Source: Methanolobus vulcani (lineage in GTDB: Archaea; Halobacteriota; Methanosarcinia; Methanosarcinales; Methanosarcinaceae). Taken from it: a stretch of 64,000 nucleotides of DNA. A program made the translations under genes and the position numbers. Where the stretch lies: contig NZ_VIAQ01000008.1 in the NCBI RefSeq assembly GCF_006546655.1, positions 124,001 through 188,000 of the forward strand, in the 5' to 3' direction. The notes beneath the pieces were generated by a model. It saw only the letters and a program-made list of their open reading frames with translations. It was not told the origin of the DNA and did not search any database. This document shows positions 43,303-53,276 of this stretch, in pieces (within the stretch, counting starts at the first letter, position 1; the number at the start of each line of letters is the position of its first letter).

Positions 43303-46029
43303 TTACCATTTGAAGAAACGGGTTATAAATGCTGAATCTTTCCTGATTCCATATTTTCTTAGTTCATCTACAGTGAGCAAGAGTATTGCAAATGGCACTG
43401 CAATGAGTACATATTTCATGGAGATTGCAGCAGTGTTGAATATCAGGTTCACAAGCGGATTAAATATTATAAATGACAGTATGATAAGTTCACTTGCAAT
43501 TCCTATTAGAATCATTTTGTTGCTGAAAAATCCTTTTGTGAATACGGATTGTCTTCTTGTTCGTGATGTGAACACGTTTGCTATCTGGCAGATAATAACA
43601 GCCGCAAAGAAAGCAGTTATGGCCTGCATGTAAAGGGTGTCTGTGAATGGCAAATCCTGTCCCCATTTCCATCCGCCGTCAAAGAGCACAGCAAAATAAC
43701 ATGCAAATCCGGCAGCAGCTTCTATCGGTCCTTTAATTCCATAAGAAGTTAGCAGTACCTGAGGTGTCAGTAGTTTTTCATCCCTCGAACGTGGTGGTCG
43801 TTTCATGATGTCACCTTCACCTTTTTCAACTGCAAGTGACAGGGCAGGGAGTATATCTGTACCCAGGTCGATGGCAAGGATCAGCTGTACATTCATTGGC
43901 AATGGAAGTGCCAGCAAAACAAATGCGATGAACGGTAAGATCTCAGGAACATTGCTTGTGAGAATGTAGGCAATGAACTTCTTGATATTGTCAAAGACTG
44001 TCCTACCTTCTTCAATTGCGTTGACTATGGTTGCAAAGTTATCATCCAGCAAAACCATGTCTGCTGCTTCTCTTGCAACATCAGTGCCGCTTCCCATGGC
44101 AACACCCATGTCAGCATTTTTCATTGCAGGAGCATCGTTCACACCATCCCCGGTCATTGTAACAATCTCTCCGGCTTCCTGGAAAGCCTGCACGATCTTG
44201 AGTTTTTGTACAGGGGAGGTTCGGGCAAATACAATGCTTGGTGCTTTTAATCTCTTTGAGAGTTCATCTGTTGAAAGCTCTTCCAGTTCTGCACCTGTTA
44301 TCAGTACAGGATCGGCATGATCTCTTGTAAGTCCTACAGAAGCAGCAATGGAGCGGGCAGTTACAGGGTGATCTCCTGTAATCATAACTACTTTGATGCC
44401 TGCTAAATGGCATTTCCTGATAGCTTCAGTGGCTTCCGGCCTTGGAGGGTCAACAGCGCCTGCAAACCCAAGGAATACGAACCCATCCTCATACTCTTTT
44501 ACACTATCAGCTTTCCTGTAAGCAAATGAAAGAACTCTCTCTCCACGCTTTGCCATTTCAAGGTGTTCAGCTTCAAGGGTCTTTTTTAAATTCTCATCAA
44601 GTGTTTCCTCTTTTCCCTTAACAAAAAGGTGGGTGCACATGTCAAGAATAACTTCCGGAGCTCCTTTCATGTATGCTTCCATAGTTCCTTTAGGTGTCTT
44701 GCAGACAACCTGCATTCTCTGCTTTTTGGAATCGAATGGATATTCGGATGCTCTTGGATAATCATCTTTCAGTTTTCCAATATCAGTGAATCCACTGGCA
44801 TAGACCAGAAGTGAACCTTCAGTCGGATCGCCTTTGTATCCTGGGTTTTCGTCAGTGAGTCTGGAATTGTTACATATGGTAGCAACCCTTAGAAGCATTT
44901 CAGGTGGCTCTGCTTTGTTTTCCACATCAAGCATGCCTGAACCTGTGTATACTGAATGGATTGCCATTTTGTTCTGGGTTAATGTGCCTGTCTTATCTGT
45001 ACATATGACCGTTGTGGAACCAAGAGTTTCAACGGATTCCAGTTGTTTGATAAGAGCGTTTCTTTTTGCCATTCTTTTTGAGGCAAGGCTCAGTGCAAGT
45101 GTAACCGTTGGAAGCAGTCCTTCAGGTACGTTTGCTACAATGATGCCTATGGCAAAGATGAGGTTTGCAAGGAATGTGTCCTGTATCAGGAACCCGACAA
45201 TAAAAAATGATATTCCAAGGAATATGGCAATTGCTGAAATAATCTTGATAAAATCATTAAGTTCTTTGCGTATGGGTGTGTCAACAGATGCTGTCTGTTC
45301 GGTTAAGGCTGCAAGCTTTCCTATCTGGGTATCCGACCCTGTTCCGAATATGATAGCTTTTCCGTTACCTGTCTGAACCAGGGTTCCAGAGAAGACCATA
45401 TTTCTGCATTCAAGTATATTCGGGTGAGTGCAGTCCAGTGATCGTAACTGTGGTTCGGCTTCTCCTGTTATAGGTGAGTTATCTACCTTCAGGGAATTCT
45501 CTTCGATGAGCCTGCCATCGGCTGGTATCTTGTCTCCCTCTTCAAGAAATATCACATCTCCAACAACAATATCGGTAGCAAGTATTTCGGTTATTTCGCC
45601 ATCCCTTAGTACTTTTGTTTTTGGCGGGATCAGGTTCTTGAAACTTGCCATTATTCTTTCGGCCTGATATTCCTGGATGAATGTGAAGGTCCCGTTCAGG
45701 ATAACTACTCCAAGCAGTGCTATGGCAATGAAAATATTACCCTGTCCAGGGTCCAGCCATTCGGCTATAAATGATAATATTGAACCGAACAATAGTAAAA
45801 GTGAAAAGAAATTCTTGTATTGCTTGAAGTATCTGACTAAGAGGCTTTGTTTTCCGGTTTCCTCGAAAACATTCTTACCACAAAGTTCTATTCTGCGGTT
45901 TGCTTCTTCTGTAGATAAACCTTCAGTTGTTGCATTTAGTCTTTTCAGAATTTCTTCTAATGAAACGCTGTGTTCATCACCATTGGATTTACACTGGATG
46001 TTTGTATCTGTTGTCAATCCTTTCTCCAC
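43303..46029 (-). CDS. P-type cation ATPase related to Na,K/H,K-ATPases (P2C-like)
   Basis: 908-residue pump with a cation-ATPase N-terminal domain, ten membrane segments, an actuator loop with TGEAEP, phosphorylation site DKTGT (Asp345), and hinge GDGVNDAP. Several blocks match the alpha subunit of animal Na,K-ATPase more than Ca-ATPases: VANVPEGLL with Glu303, AYILTSNVPE with Glu696, IDLGTD with Asp721 and Asp725, and DIMKRPPR. These Glu/Asp positions correspond to the Na/K-binding residues of the P2C group. No beta subunit is nearby. It probably exports Na+ (and may import K+), fitting a saline habitat. Ca2+ transport is the alternative. Confidence 0.85.
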   Translation of the reverse strand: MEKGLTTDTNIQCKSNGDEHSVSLEEILKRLNATTEGLSTEEANRRIELCGKNVFEETGKQSLLVRYFKQYKNFFSLLLLFGSILSFIAEWLDPGQGNIFIAIALLGVVILNGTFTFIQEYQAERIMASFKNLIPPKTKVLRDGEITEILATDIVVGDVIFLEEGDKIPADGRLIEENSLKVDNSPITGEAEPQLRSLDCTHPNILECRNMVFSGTLVQTGNGKAIIFGTGSDTQIGKLAALTEQTASVDTPIRKELNDFIKIISAIAIFLGISFFIVGFLIQDTFLANLIFAIGIIVANVPEGLLPTVTLALSLASKRMAKRNALIKQLESVETLGSTTVICTDKTGTLTQNKMAIHSVYTGSGMLDVENKAEPPEMLLRVATICNNSRLTDENPGYKGDPTEGSLLVYASGFTDIGKLKDDYPRASEYPFDSKKQRMQVVCKTPKGTMEAYMKGAPEVILDMCTHLFVKGKEETLDENLKKTLEAEHLEMAKRGERVLSFAYRKADSVKEYEDGFVFLGFAGAVDPPRPEATEAIRKCHLAGIKVVMITGDHPVTARSIAASVGLTRDHADPVLITGAELEELSTDELSKRLKAPSIVFARTSPVQKLKIVQAFQEAGEIVTMTGDGVNDAPAMKNADMGVAMGSGTDVAREAADMVLLDDNFATIVNAIEEGRTVFDNIKKFIAYILTSNVPEILPFIAFVLLALPLPMNVQLILAIDLGTDILPALSLAVEKGEGDIMKRPPRSRDEKLLTPQVLLTSYGIKGPIEAAAGFACYFAVLFDGGWKWGQDLPFTDTLYMQAITAFFAAVIICQIANVFTSRTRRQSVFTKGFFSNKMILIGIASELIILSFIIFNPLVNLIFNTAAISMKYVLIAVPFAILLLTVDELRKYGIRKDSAFITRFFKW

Positions 46030-46096
46030 ACTCTAATATAATTGTGAGATAATAGGATAAAATGGTTGTGATTGCTTATTTGCCAGTGCAGATGGA

Positions 46097-46729
46097 TTAC
46101 TGGAATGATGTGTAAATATTCCAGATACCTACTGCTACGAAATTAACTGCCATGGCTGCAAGCAGCAGTCCCATAAGTCTTGTGAATACAAGCATTCCGG
46201 TGTAACCAAGAAGTTTGTATATTCTTCTTGAGAAATGAAAGAGTACCCATGTAGTCGCAAAGGTAAGTATTATCGCAAGCATGACGATCGAACTCTGCAA
46301 TATTGAAAGAGCACTTCCCATAAGCACTATTATGGTTGTAATTGTTCCAGGTCCGGTTAGAAGCGGAAGTGCGATAGGGAATATCCATACATCGCTACGT
46401 TCAATTGATTTATCTATCTCTTTTTCCGTGATACTTTCTCGGGAAACCTTTGCCAGTATCATGTCAAAGGCTACAACAAAAAGAAGTATTCCGCCTGCTA
46501 TTCTTAATGAGTCAATACTCACGCCAAAGAAATTGAGTATAAGTTTACCTGTGAGCGCAAAAAATAAGGCAATTATACATGCAAGGGTGACTGATTTTGT
46601 TGCAAGTGCATTTTTATCTTCAAGTGTCATATCACTTGTCAGTGAAACAAATGTGATGACTCCACCTACAGGACTGACTATTGCAAATAAAGTACTGAAT
46701 GAATACACGAGAAATGCAATGTTGTCCAT
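46097..46729 (-). CDS. MarC-family integral membrane protein
   Basis: 210-residue protein with six hydrophobic segments and the family motifs ALFFALTGKLILNFFG, LPLLTGPGTITTIIV and, at the end, MGLLLAAMAVNF. The family was once linked to antibiotic resistance, but the molecular function is unknown. It lies 67 bases before the P-type ATPase on the same strand and may be co-transcribed with it. Confidence 0.85.
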   Translation of the reverse strand: MDNIAFLVYSFSTLFAIVSPVGGVITFVSLTSDMTLEDKNALATKSVTLACIIALFFALTGKLILNFFGVSIDSLRIAGGILLFVVAFDMILAKVSRESITEKEIDKSIERSDVWIFPIALPLLTGPGTITTIIVLMGSALSILQSSIVMLAIILTFATTWVLFHFSRRIYKLLGYTGMLVFTRLMGLLLAAMAVNFVAVGIWNIYTSFQ

Positions 46730-47305
46730 TCTTTTTAGTTCTCCCTATAGTCCTTAACTCTTGTTCATACATAAATAATATTTATGGTGGTATCAATGAC
46801 ATATTTGTTTTTTTAGTCAAGTGCGCAACATTATTGTTAACCTTTTATCTGGTCTATTTTTGAAATTGGCATAGTTCTGCTTATATAGTGGTTTACAATA
46901 CAATGGTCTATTTTGTTACACAATTACAAAATCTACATGCAGTATTTATATTTTGCCGATATGTATTTATACCAGATTTAATAAAACCACAAATTGTCAG
47001 AGAACTCCTACTCTGGCGTATCTGCGGATGTGGGTCATTTGAAATCCATCTATCTACCTCCTTCAAACTCACCACATCCACTTCCATAGTTGCCCTGGCT
47101 TGCCAGGGTTACTTTCCATTCACAGCTACTTTTTGAATAATATATTTTAATTGAATATGGAAGTTTACGATAAGTGGTTTACATTCATTCGTTTAAAAAG
47201 GTGATCCTCAAAAAAGTTCCATAAATATAACATTAGTCTTGAAAATAAGTCTGGTTCTGCAAAATCTGAAAAAGATTATTCATGTTTTTGAAAAAAGAGA
47301 TGGAT
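46730..47305. other. intergenic region with structured sequence
   Basis: Contains a TATA-like CTTATATA at 46879-46886 (plus strand). It also holds paired arms GGATGTGG (47027-47034) and CCACATCC (47072-47079) with inner TTTGAA/TTCAAA pairs, and a perfect inverted repeat CCCTGGC-TT-GCCAGGG (47093-47108). The minus strand carries a short open frame (46908-47087). Confidence 0.5.
46908..47087 (-). CDS. possible small protein or gene remnant
   Basis: A 59-codon frame from ATG 47087 to TAG 46908, with the inverted repeat CCCTGGC/GCCAGGG directly upstream. The N terminus (MEVDVVSLKEVDRWI) looks protein-like. The middle has DPHPQIRQ, and the end is rich in Cys (CRFCNC). There is no clear ribosome binding site before the ATG. 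It could be a truncated transposase or other remnant, or a chance frame over a structured RNA. Family not recognised. Confidence 0.25.
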   Translation of the reverse strand: MEVDVVSLKEVDRWISNDPHPQIRQSRSSLTICGFIKSGINTYRQNINTACRFCNCVTK

Positions 47306-50300
47306 TCATATTTTGATAGGCAGTTCAAAGGAGAAAGTACTTCCTTTTCCTGCATCACTTTCAACCCAGATTCTTCCGCCATGTACTTCTATGAGTTCTT
47401 TCACGAGTGCAAGTCCAAGACCTGTACCTTCATAGCTTCTGGAAATAGATGTATCTATCTGGCTGAATGGTTTGAAAAGTTTTTTCTGGTCTTCCGGTGA
47501 AATACCTATGCCTGTATCAGTAATAGACATGATAACATATTCATCATTGTTACTGACATCTATATGCACATGCCCGCCATTGTCTGTGAACTTAATAGCA
47601 TTTCCAAGGAGATTATACATTATCTGTTTAAGCTTGGATTTATCAACATTGATAAGTGGTGTAACATCTGACATTTTGACATCAACAGTGATATTCTTGC
47701 GGGATGCAAGGCTTTCTGTTATCTTCACTATCTCATTGACCGCATTTCCAATGTCCACCGTTTCCAGATATAACTCCATTTTTCCTGCTTCTATCTTTGA
47801 TATATCAAGAATGTCATTTATCAGGCTAAGTAAATGGCGACCACTTTCAGAAATACGTTCCAGATAATGTTCCTGTTTATCCTGAAGATCTCCTGTCACT
47901 CCATCAAGCATAATTTCGGAGAAGCCGATTATAGAATTAAGAGGTGTACGAAGTTCATGACTCATGGTGGTAAGGAATTCGCTCTTGGCACGGCTTGCAG
48001 TATCTGCCACGATCTTTGCCTGCATCATTTCTTTTTCTACTTTGATTCTCTCCGTGATGTCCCTGCAAACTGTCTGAATGATATTTTGCTGCGCTTCTAT
48101 AAGTGAACCACTGACGTCAAAGTGAATTATTGTTCCGTCAGATTTGAACATTCGTATTTCATTTCGCCATGTTTTGGTATCTTTAACTTTTTCCACTGCT
48201 GCAATCGTACTTTGTCTGTCTTCAGGGACTATTATGCTGAGAATATTAAATTTTAATAATTCTTCTTTTGTGTGTCCAAATATGGAACACGCTTTTTCAT
48301 TTACATCCAGTATATTACCTACAAAGTCATGAATTACAACTGCGTCATTTGATTTTTCAAAGAGGGCTCTGTACTTCTCTTCATTATGTTTCAATTCTTC
48401 AACTATTTTATTCTGTGCAGTGATATCCCTGATAATTACCTGAAATACATCGTTATGACCTTCTAACATTTTAGCACTGACATCTACATCTAATATATTG
48501 TCCTTGAATGTAACTGCTTTAAATGTAAATCTATTAAGTTCCCCTTTACGGAATTTTTTAAGATATTCTAAGGCGTTACTCTTCATTTCGGAAGGGACAA
48601 GGTCTATGATATTCAGTCCATGCAAATCTTCCTCAGTACACTCAAATATCTCAAGGGCTTTACTGTTTGATTCCTGAATACTTCCACCATATTTCAATAG
48701 TAATATAGCATCATTTGACTGTTCAAAAAGTGCCCTGTATTTTTCTTCATTTCGCTTTATTTCTTCTTCAGTTTTTTTGCGTTCCGTAATGTTTTCTGCA
48801 AAGATTACAATGCCACCAATATTATCTTCAGCTGTTTTCCAGGGACGGGCTTCCCAGTATACCCACTGTCCAGTTTTGTTTGGTAGATTAATATAGTCTT
48901 CTTCCCGGATGATTATTTCTCCTTTCAGAGCACGTTGATGCAATTGTTTCATTTCATCATTAATTTCAGGAATAACATCATAATGGGGCATGCCAATTAA
49001 ATTCTGACCTTCAAGTCCCAGGTCACTAAGCCAGTGACTGCTAACAGAAATGTATCTCATATCTTTATCGAACATTGCCAGTGAAGCTGGTGCATGTTCA
49101 ATGAAAAGTCTCATCAGTTCTTCATTTTCAAGCAGTTTGTTCTCAGCATTCTTACGATTGGTTATATCCTGGAATGACCCGGTTACCTTTACAACCTTTC
49201 CATTTCGCAATGTTGGGATACAGCTCACCCTGATCCACTTATGTTTGTCATTTGGTGTAATTAATTCCAGTTCCAGATCGTATGGTTTTGCTTTATTTAT
49301 AGCATCATTAAATGCTTTTTCAATGACTTTTTTTGAATCAGGGGTGTAATATTCCAATGCTCTCTCAACACTGATGTCTGAATCGGTTTCGATCCCATAT
49401 ATCTTATAAACTTCAGATGTCCAGCTACAGGCATTTGTTTCCACATCAAATTCCCATCCACCAATCTTGCCAATTCTGCTAACTTCACTTAGAAGAGCTT
49501 CTCTCTCTTTGAGTTTCAGTTCAGCCTCTTTTCGTTCTGTAATATCCTGAAGTGTGCCATGAAGCTCTATGGCTTTACCCTCTTTTACCGTGGGATATCC
49601 AATCGCTCTGATCCACTTATGATTACCTTTTCCTGTGATCATCTCGACTTCAAGATCATAGGGTTCATGCTTTTTAATGGCATTATTGATTGCTTCCTGA
49701 AGGATCTCTCTTGACCAAGGAGAGTATCTTTTCAATCCTCTTTTGATGTCACCAAATTCATTATCTTCATTTATTTGTTTAATTTCATCAGTCAGGGTAG
49801 CTTTTCCTGTTACCTGGTCAACACTCCATCCCCCAATTTTACCGATCCGACTTACTTCTTTTAAAATAGCTTCATTTTCACGCAATTTCTCTTCTGCCTG
49901 CATCCTATCAGTAACATTTGTTGTTGTTCCTGTAACCAGATAGTTACCATTTTTAAGGTGGTGTGCAGATCCGATGGAGTTAACCCATACGATTTTTCCT
50001 TCATTGGATACAACTCTATAATCCACTGTAATAGGAGTATCAGTTTTTTCAAAAGCTTTTTTAAATGCTTCCTGCACTATGGGTAAATCCTGTTCATGAA
50101 TATGATCAAAATAAGAATTCCAGCCTTTTCCAATATTGCCTTCTTGAAATCCCAGAAACTCGTCAAGTGATTTAGATATATATGTTTCAAGTGCTCTTCC
50201 TTCAGGATCAAAAGTAGTTTTCCATATTATGGAATTTAATGAACCGATAATATCTTCATATTCTCTCTCTTTTTCAAGCAACAGTTTTTCAGTTTCCTTG

Positions 50301-51226
50301 CGGTCAAGGACGTTGGCAATCATGTTGCCTGCTATTTTTAGCACATAGAGCTGTTTTTCATCCCAGTTTCTGACAACATGTTCTGTACTAACTGTTATAA
50401 ATCCTTTGTACACTCCTTCTCTGGAAAGGGGAATCATCGCAATTGACTTTACATCCAAATGCTGTAAAAAATCATAAAGGATTTTTTCTTCATCTGAAAT
50501 TGTGCTAATGTCAGAGATATTTAATATTTCCAGTTTCTTAAGATGCTTAAAGTTAATTTTCTTTGTATCAATTTTTTCATTTGTGGCAATTTTAGAAGTT
50601 AATCCATCAATATGCCACTCGTCTTTCTTTGAAATATAATCTGTATTTTCATCAATACTGAATAGGGCAATCCGTTCACAAGATATGAATTCTGCAAGTT
50701 CCTGAAGAGTTTTATTTATATCATTGTCAATGCTTCGGAAGTTACTGTTGATAAAACGACTGGAGATCTTTGAGATAAGATTATCCTTACGTCTGTTGTA
50801 TTCTATCTCTGATGATGCATCTATTTCAGTTGTAAGGTCTTCAACAATGGCATTGCATCCGTAAACATTTCCATTTTCATCTTTTCGTGGAAATGCTCTG
50901 AAGCTTAAGAACAGCTCTTTGTCCCACCTTGATCTGTATAGTGCCTCTATAGAAGTATTTTTACCTGTCCTTAGTGCTTCATCTATGGCTGCAGATACGC
51001 CAGCTTCCACAAGTGGAGGGAAGCTTAGCATATTGATCTTCTTTGTAGCATCAGTTGAAGGGGAGCCAAGGAGTTTTAAGAGAAAATCATTTACAGAAGT
51101 AATATTCCCTTTCGCATCACACGAAAGTATTCCAAGCGGCAATTCATCAACAAGATTCTCAAAGCCTTCATGACCGTAGTCAGAAGTTGAGGTGTTATTT
51201 ATGCCTTTATTGTTCCTGTCTGTCAT
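47306..51226 (-). CDS. multi-PAS/GAF sensor histidine kinase
   Basis: 1306-residue soluble sensor kinase. Order: PAS (about 18-140), GAF (about 165-315), then six PAS/PAC units (about 335-450, 455-570, 575-695, 700-825, 830-945, 950-1065), HisKA with MSHELRTPLN (phospho-acceptor His1090), and HATPase_c (about 1185-1303) with the N and G boxes (LLGNAIKFTDNG, DTGIGI, GTGLGL). No membrane segment is seen, so it senses cytoplasmic or diffusible signals. No response regulator gene is next to it, as is common in methanogens. The two middle PAS units are near-duplicates (RIGKIGGW repeated), indicating internal duplication. Confidence 0.93.
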   Translation of the reverse strand: MTDRNNKGINNTSTSDYGHEGFENLVDELPLGILSCDAKGNITSVNDFLLKLLGSPSTDATKKINMLSFPPLVEAGVSAAIDEALRTGKNTSIEALYRSRWDKELFLSFRAFPRKDENGNVYGCNAIVEDLTTEIDASSEIEYNRRKDNLISKISSRFINSNFRSIDNDINKTLQELAEFISCERIALFSIDENTDYISKKDEWHIDGLTSKIATNEKIDTKKINFKHLKKLEILNISDISTISDEEKILYDFLQHLDVKSIAMIPLSREGVYKGFITVSTEHVVRNWDEKQLYVLKIAGNMIANVLDRKETEKLLLEKEREYEDIIGSLNSIIWKTTFDPEGRALETYISKSLDEFLGFQEGNIGKGWNSYFDHIHEQDLPIVQEAFKKAFEKTDTPITVDYRVVSNEGKIVWVNSIGSAHHLKNGNYLVTGTTTNVTDRMQAEEKLRENEAILKEVSRIGKIGGWSVDQVTGKATLTDEIKQINEDNEFGDIKRGLKRYSPWSREILQEAINNAIKKHEPYDLEVEMITGKGNHKWIRAIGYPTVKEGKAIELHGTLQDITERKEAELKLKEREALLSEVSRIGKIGGWEFDVETNACSWTSEVYKIYGIETDSDISVERALEYYTPDSKKVIEKAFNDAINKAKPYDLELELITPNDKHKWIRVSCIPTLRNGKVVKVTGSFQDITNRKNAENKLLENEELMRLFIEHAPASLAMFDKDMRYISVSSHWLSDLGLEGQNLIGMPHYDVIPEINDEMKQLHQRALKGEIIIREEDYINLPNKTGQWVYWEARPWKTAEDNIGGIVIFAENITERKKTEEEIKRNEEKYRALFEQSNDAILLLKYGGSIQESNSKALEIFECTEEDLHGLNIIDLVPSEMKSNALEYLKKFRKGELNRFTFKAVTFKDNILDVDVSAKMLEGHNDVFQVIIRDITAQNKIVEELKHNEEKYRALFEKSNDAVVIHDFVGNILDVNEKACSIFGHTKEELLKFNILSIIVPEDRQSTIAAVEKVKDTKTWRNEIRMFKSDGTIIHFDVSGSLIEAQQNIIQTVCRDITERIKVEKEMMQAKIVADTASRAKSEFLTTMSHELRTPLNSIIGFSEIMLDGVTGDLQDKQEHYLERISESGRHLLSLINDILDISKIEAGKMELYLETVDIGNAVNEIVKITESLASRKNITVDVKMSDVTPLINVDKSKLKQIMYNLLGNAIKFTDNGGHVHIDVSNNDEYVIMSITDTGIGISPEDQKKLFKPFSQIDTSISRSYEGTGLGLALVKELIEVHGGRIWVESDAGKGSTFSFELPIKI

Positions 51227-51475
51227 ATTTCATAAAAAGCTGCCTTGAGTCAGTCTTTTTTGAGTATGTTCATTTTCTATTTGTATAAGTCAGTATTTAT
51301 ATTTTGTTGAACAATACGCTCTTTTACACAGAACTCTCTAAACATTAATGATGTAACAATCAACTTCTTATGCTTAAAATCCTTTATATTTATTGGAGTG
51401 CGGGCAGATTTCTTCTTTTTTATTCTGTCCTTTAGTTCATAATCTTAGAAAGTGCACTTCTTAAAGGTGATTTAT

Positions 51476-52327
51476 ATGGATGAGAAAAAAGACATGAAAA
51501 AGCATCTTGAAGAACAGTTTAAAGATATGAAAGATTATATTTCTAGGAACATAAAGGATCTGGAGCTGGAAAAGGAATTTGATAAACAGGCAAAAGAGAT
51601 TAATGAATATCTTGACAGCAGCAAGAAAAAACTGAAAGCCATGACGGATAAAACTCCGGCAACGCCTGTAACCATGCCTCTTATTGGTGACAATGCACCG
51701 TCATTTACGGCTGAAACGACGGCAGGTGAAATTAATTTCCCTAAAGACTACAAAGGTAAGTGGGTTATACTGTTCAGTCATCCTGCTGACTTCACTCCTG
51801 TATGTACCACGGAGTTCATGACCTTTGCAAGCATGCAGGACGAATTTAAAGAATTGAATGCTGAGCTTCTGGGTCTTTCCATAGACAGTGTCTATGCTCA
51901 TATTGCCTGGCTGCGTACCATTAAGGAAAAGATTGAGTATAAGGGAATGAAAGACGTAGAGGTAACATTCCCGGTAATTGCTGATCTTAAAATGGAAGTT
52001 GCCAAAAAATTCGGAATGGTGCAGCCAAATGCTTCAGATACGCAGGCTGTCAGGGCTGTGTTTATGATCGATCCGAAGGCAAAGATCAGAGCTATTCTCT
52101 ATTATCCATTATCCAACGGAAGAAATATGGATGAGATCAAGAGGCTCTTGCTTGCAATGCAGAAATCCGATGCAGAAAATATCGCTACACCTGCTAACTG
52201 GCAACTTGGGGATGATGTGATCATTCCACCACCGGGTTCATGCGGTACTGCAAAGGAAAGGATGGAATCAGAAGAAGAAGGCAAATATTGTCTTGACTGG
52301 TTCATGTGCTTTAAGAAGCAATCCTGA
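51476..52327 (+). CDS. peroxiredoxin with N-terminal charged helical extension
   Basis: 283-residue thiol peroxidase of the AhpC/Prx6 type. The peroxidatic Cys110 is in FTPVCTTEF. The C-terminal arm carries further Cys residues (PGSCGTA, KYCLDWFMC) that could resolve the disulfide. Residues 1-62 are an additional highly charged Lys/Glu helix, probably a coiled coil, not part of the usual fold. The ATG at 51476 follows AAAGGTGAT. It would reduce H2O2 or organic peroxides in an oxygen-sensitive cell. The divergent histidine kinase shares the promoter region, but a functional link is only a guess. Confidence 0.9.
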   Translation: MDEKKDMKKHLEEQFKDMKDYISRNIKDLELEKEFDKQAKEINEYLDSSKKKLKAMTDKTPATPVTMPLIGDNAPSFTAETTAGEINFPKDYKGKWVILFSHPADFTPVCTTEFMTFASMQDEFKELNAELLGLSIDSVYAHIAWLRTIKEKIEYKGMKDVEVTFPVIADLKMEVAKKFGMVQPNASDTQAVRAVFMIDPKAKIRAILYYPLSNGRNMDEIKRLLLAMQKSDAENIATPANWQLGDDVIIPPPGSCGTAKERMESEEEGKYCLDWFMCFKKQS

Positions 52328-52340
52328 TTAGAATATGAGC

Positions 52341-52370
52341 AGGACTCTTAGAGTCCTTTTCTCCTTTTTT
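52341..52370. terminator. intrinsic-type terminator between convergent genes
   Basis: AGGACTC-TTA-GAGTCCT (52341-52357) is a perfect 7-bp stem with a 3-base loop, followed by T-rich sequence including T7 at 52364-52370. It sits right after the peroxiredoxin stop. Confidence 0.75.
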
Positions 52371-52378
52371 TACTTTAC

Positions 52379-53218
52379 TTATTTGTATCCCAGTTGAAGA
52401 CCACAGCCTACTTCCTTCAGGTTACAAACAGCAGATAATGCTATTTTAGATTCAAGGTCTGTACAGTGGCAGGCATGAACTTCCGTTGCTTTAAGATTCT
52501 GGAAGTAATCAACGGTTCCTTTTATTTTAGTCTCAGGCGGATTGAGTAAATGGAATCCTCCGATAATATCAACAATATTCTCTTCGTTGCATACTTCTTT
52601 TGCGTATTCGATTATGTTGCAGATTCCTGAATGAGAACAGCCAGTAACAATGACAAGCCCATTTTTGGTTTTGATTGCAAGTGCTGTGTCATCCAGAAGT
52701 TCATCATCGCTTTCTTTTCCATCAATTATTATCTTGCTTTCAGGTAAATCTTGCTCAAAGTCAAATATCCTAGGAATTTCACCAAGGAATACAACATTTT
52801 CTGTTAGCCACAGTGGCTCGCTGCTTAGTCGCAATCTGAAAATACGTGAGACTTTATCTGCAGAAAGAAGAGTTCCAATTTCCGGAATTCCGGGATATGT
52901 CCGGCTATTGAATATCAACGGATGTGCAATAAGGTCCGGTTCAGAATGTTCCAGATTTTCTATCTGTGCTTCGGTGTATAGTTTGATAAGAGGATCAAGT
53001 CCCCATGTATGGTCAAGATGCGCATGGGAGAGGACTATGTGGTCAACATCAAGGAGATTAATATTCGTTTTTTGGGCATTTCTGATAAACGCGTCAGAAT
53101 ATCCGGTATCAAAGAGTATTTTCTTATCGTCAGCTTCAATTAAGTAGGAAACACCCGGTTCGCCCAGAAAATAACGGTCTATCAGAGTGTTGTTATCTAT
53201 GAGTACTGTTAATTTCAT
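52379..53218 (-). CDS. metallo-beta-lactamase fold hydrolase
   Basis: 279-residue protein with the metal-binding HxHxDH motif (SHAHLDH) and later metal ligands in GCSHSG and GGFHL. This subgroup is often annotated as 7,8-dihydropterin-6-yl-methyl-aminobenzene phosphate synthase-like, a methanopterin-type enzyme. Sequence alone does not prove that activity. It stands alone between the peroxiredoxin terminator and thiC. Other possible roles are hydrolysis of phosphoesters or lactones. Confidence 0.8.
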   Translation of the reverse strand: MKLTVLIDNNTLIDRYFLGEPGVSYLIEADDKKILFDTGYSDAFIRNAQKTNINLLDVDHIVLSHAHLDHTWGLDPLIKLYTEAQIENLEHSEPDLIAHPLIFNSRTYPGIPEIGTLLSADKVSRIFRLRLSSEPLWLTENVVFLGEIPRIFDFEQDLPESKIIIDGKESDDELLDDTALAIKTKNGLVIVTGCSHSGICNIIEYAKEVCNEENIVDIIGGFHLLNPPETKIKGTVDYFQNLKATEVHACHCTDLESKIALSAVCNLKEVGCGLQLGYK

Positions 53219-53276
53219 AGATTAAAATAAGCCTGAATGATTATAAACGTATATTTTAAGAAGAGGTGACAGAATG

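Noticed and set aside
44834-45376. 180-codon plus-strand frame opposite the P-type ATPase
   Set aside because: Antisense to the phosphorylation-site region; the ATPase frame explains the conservation.
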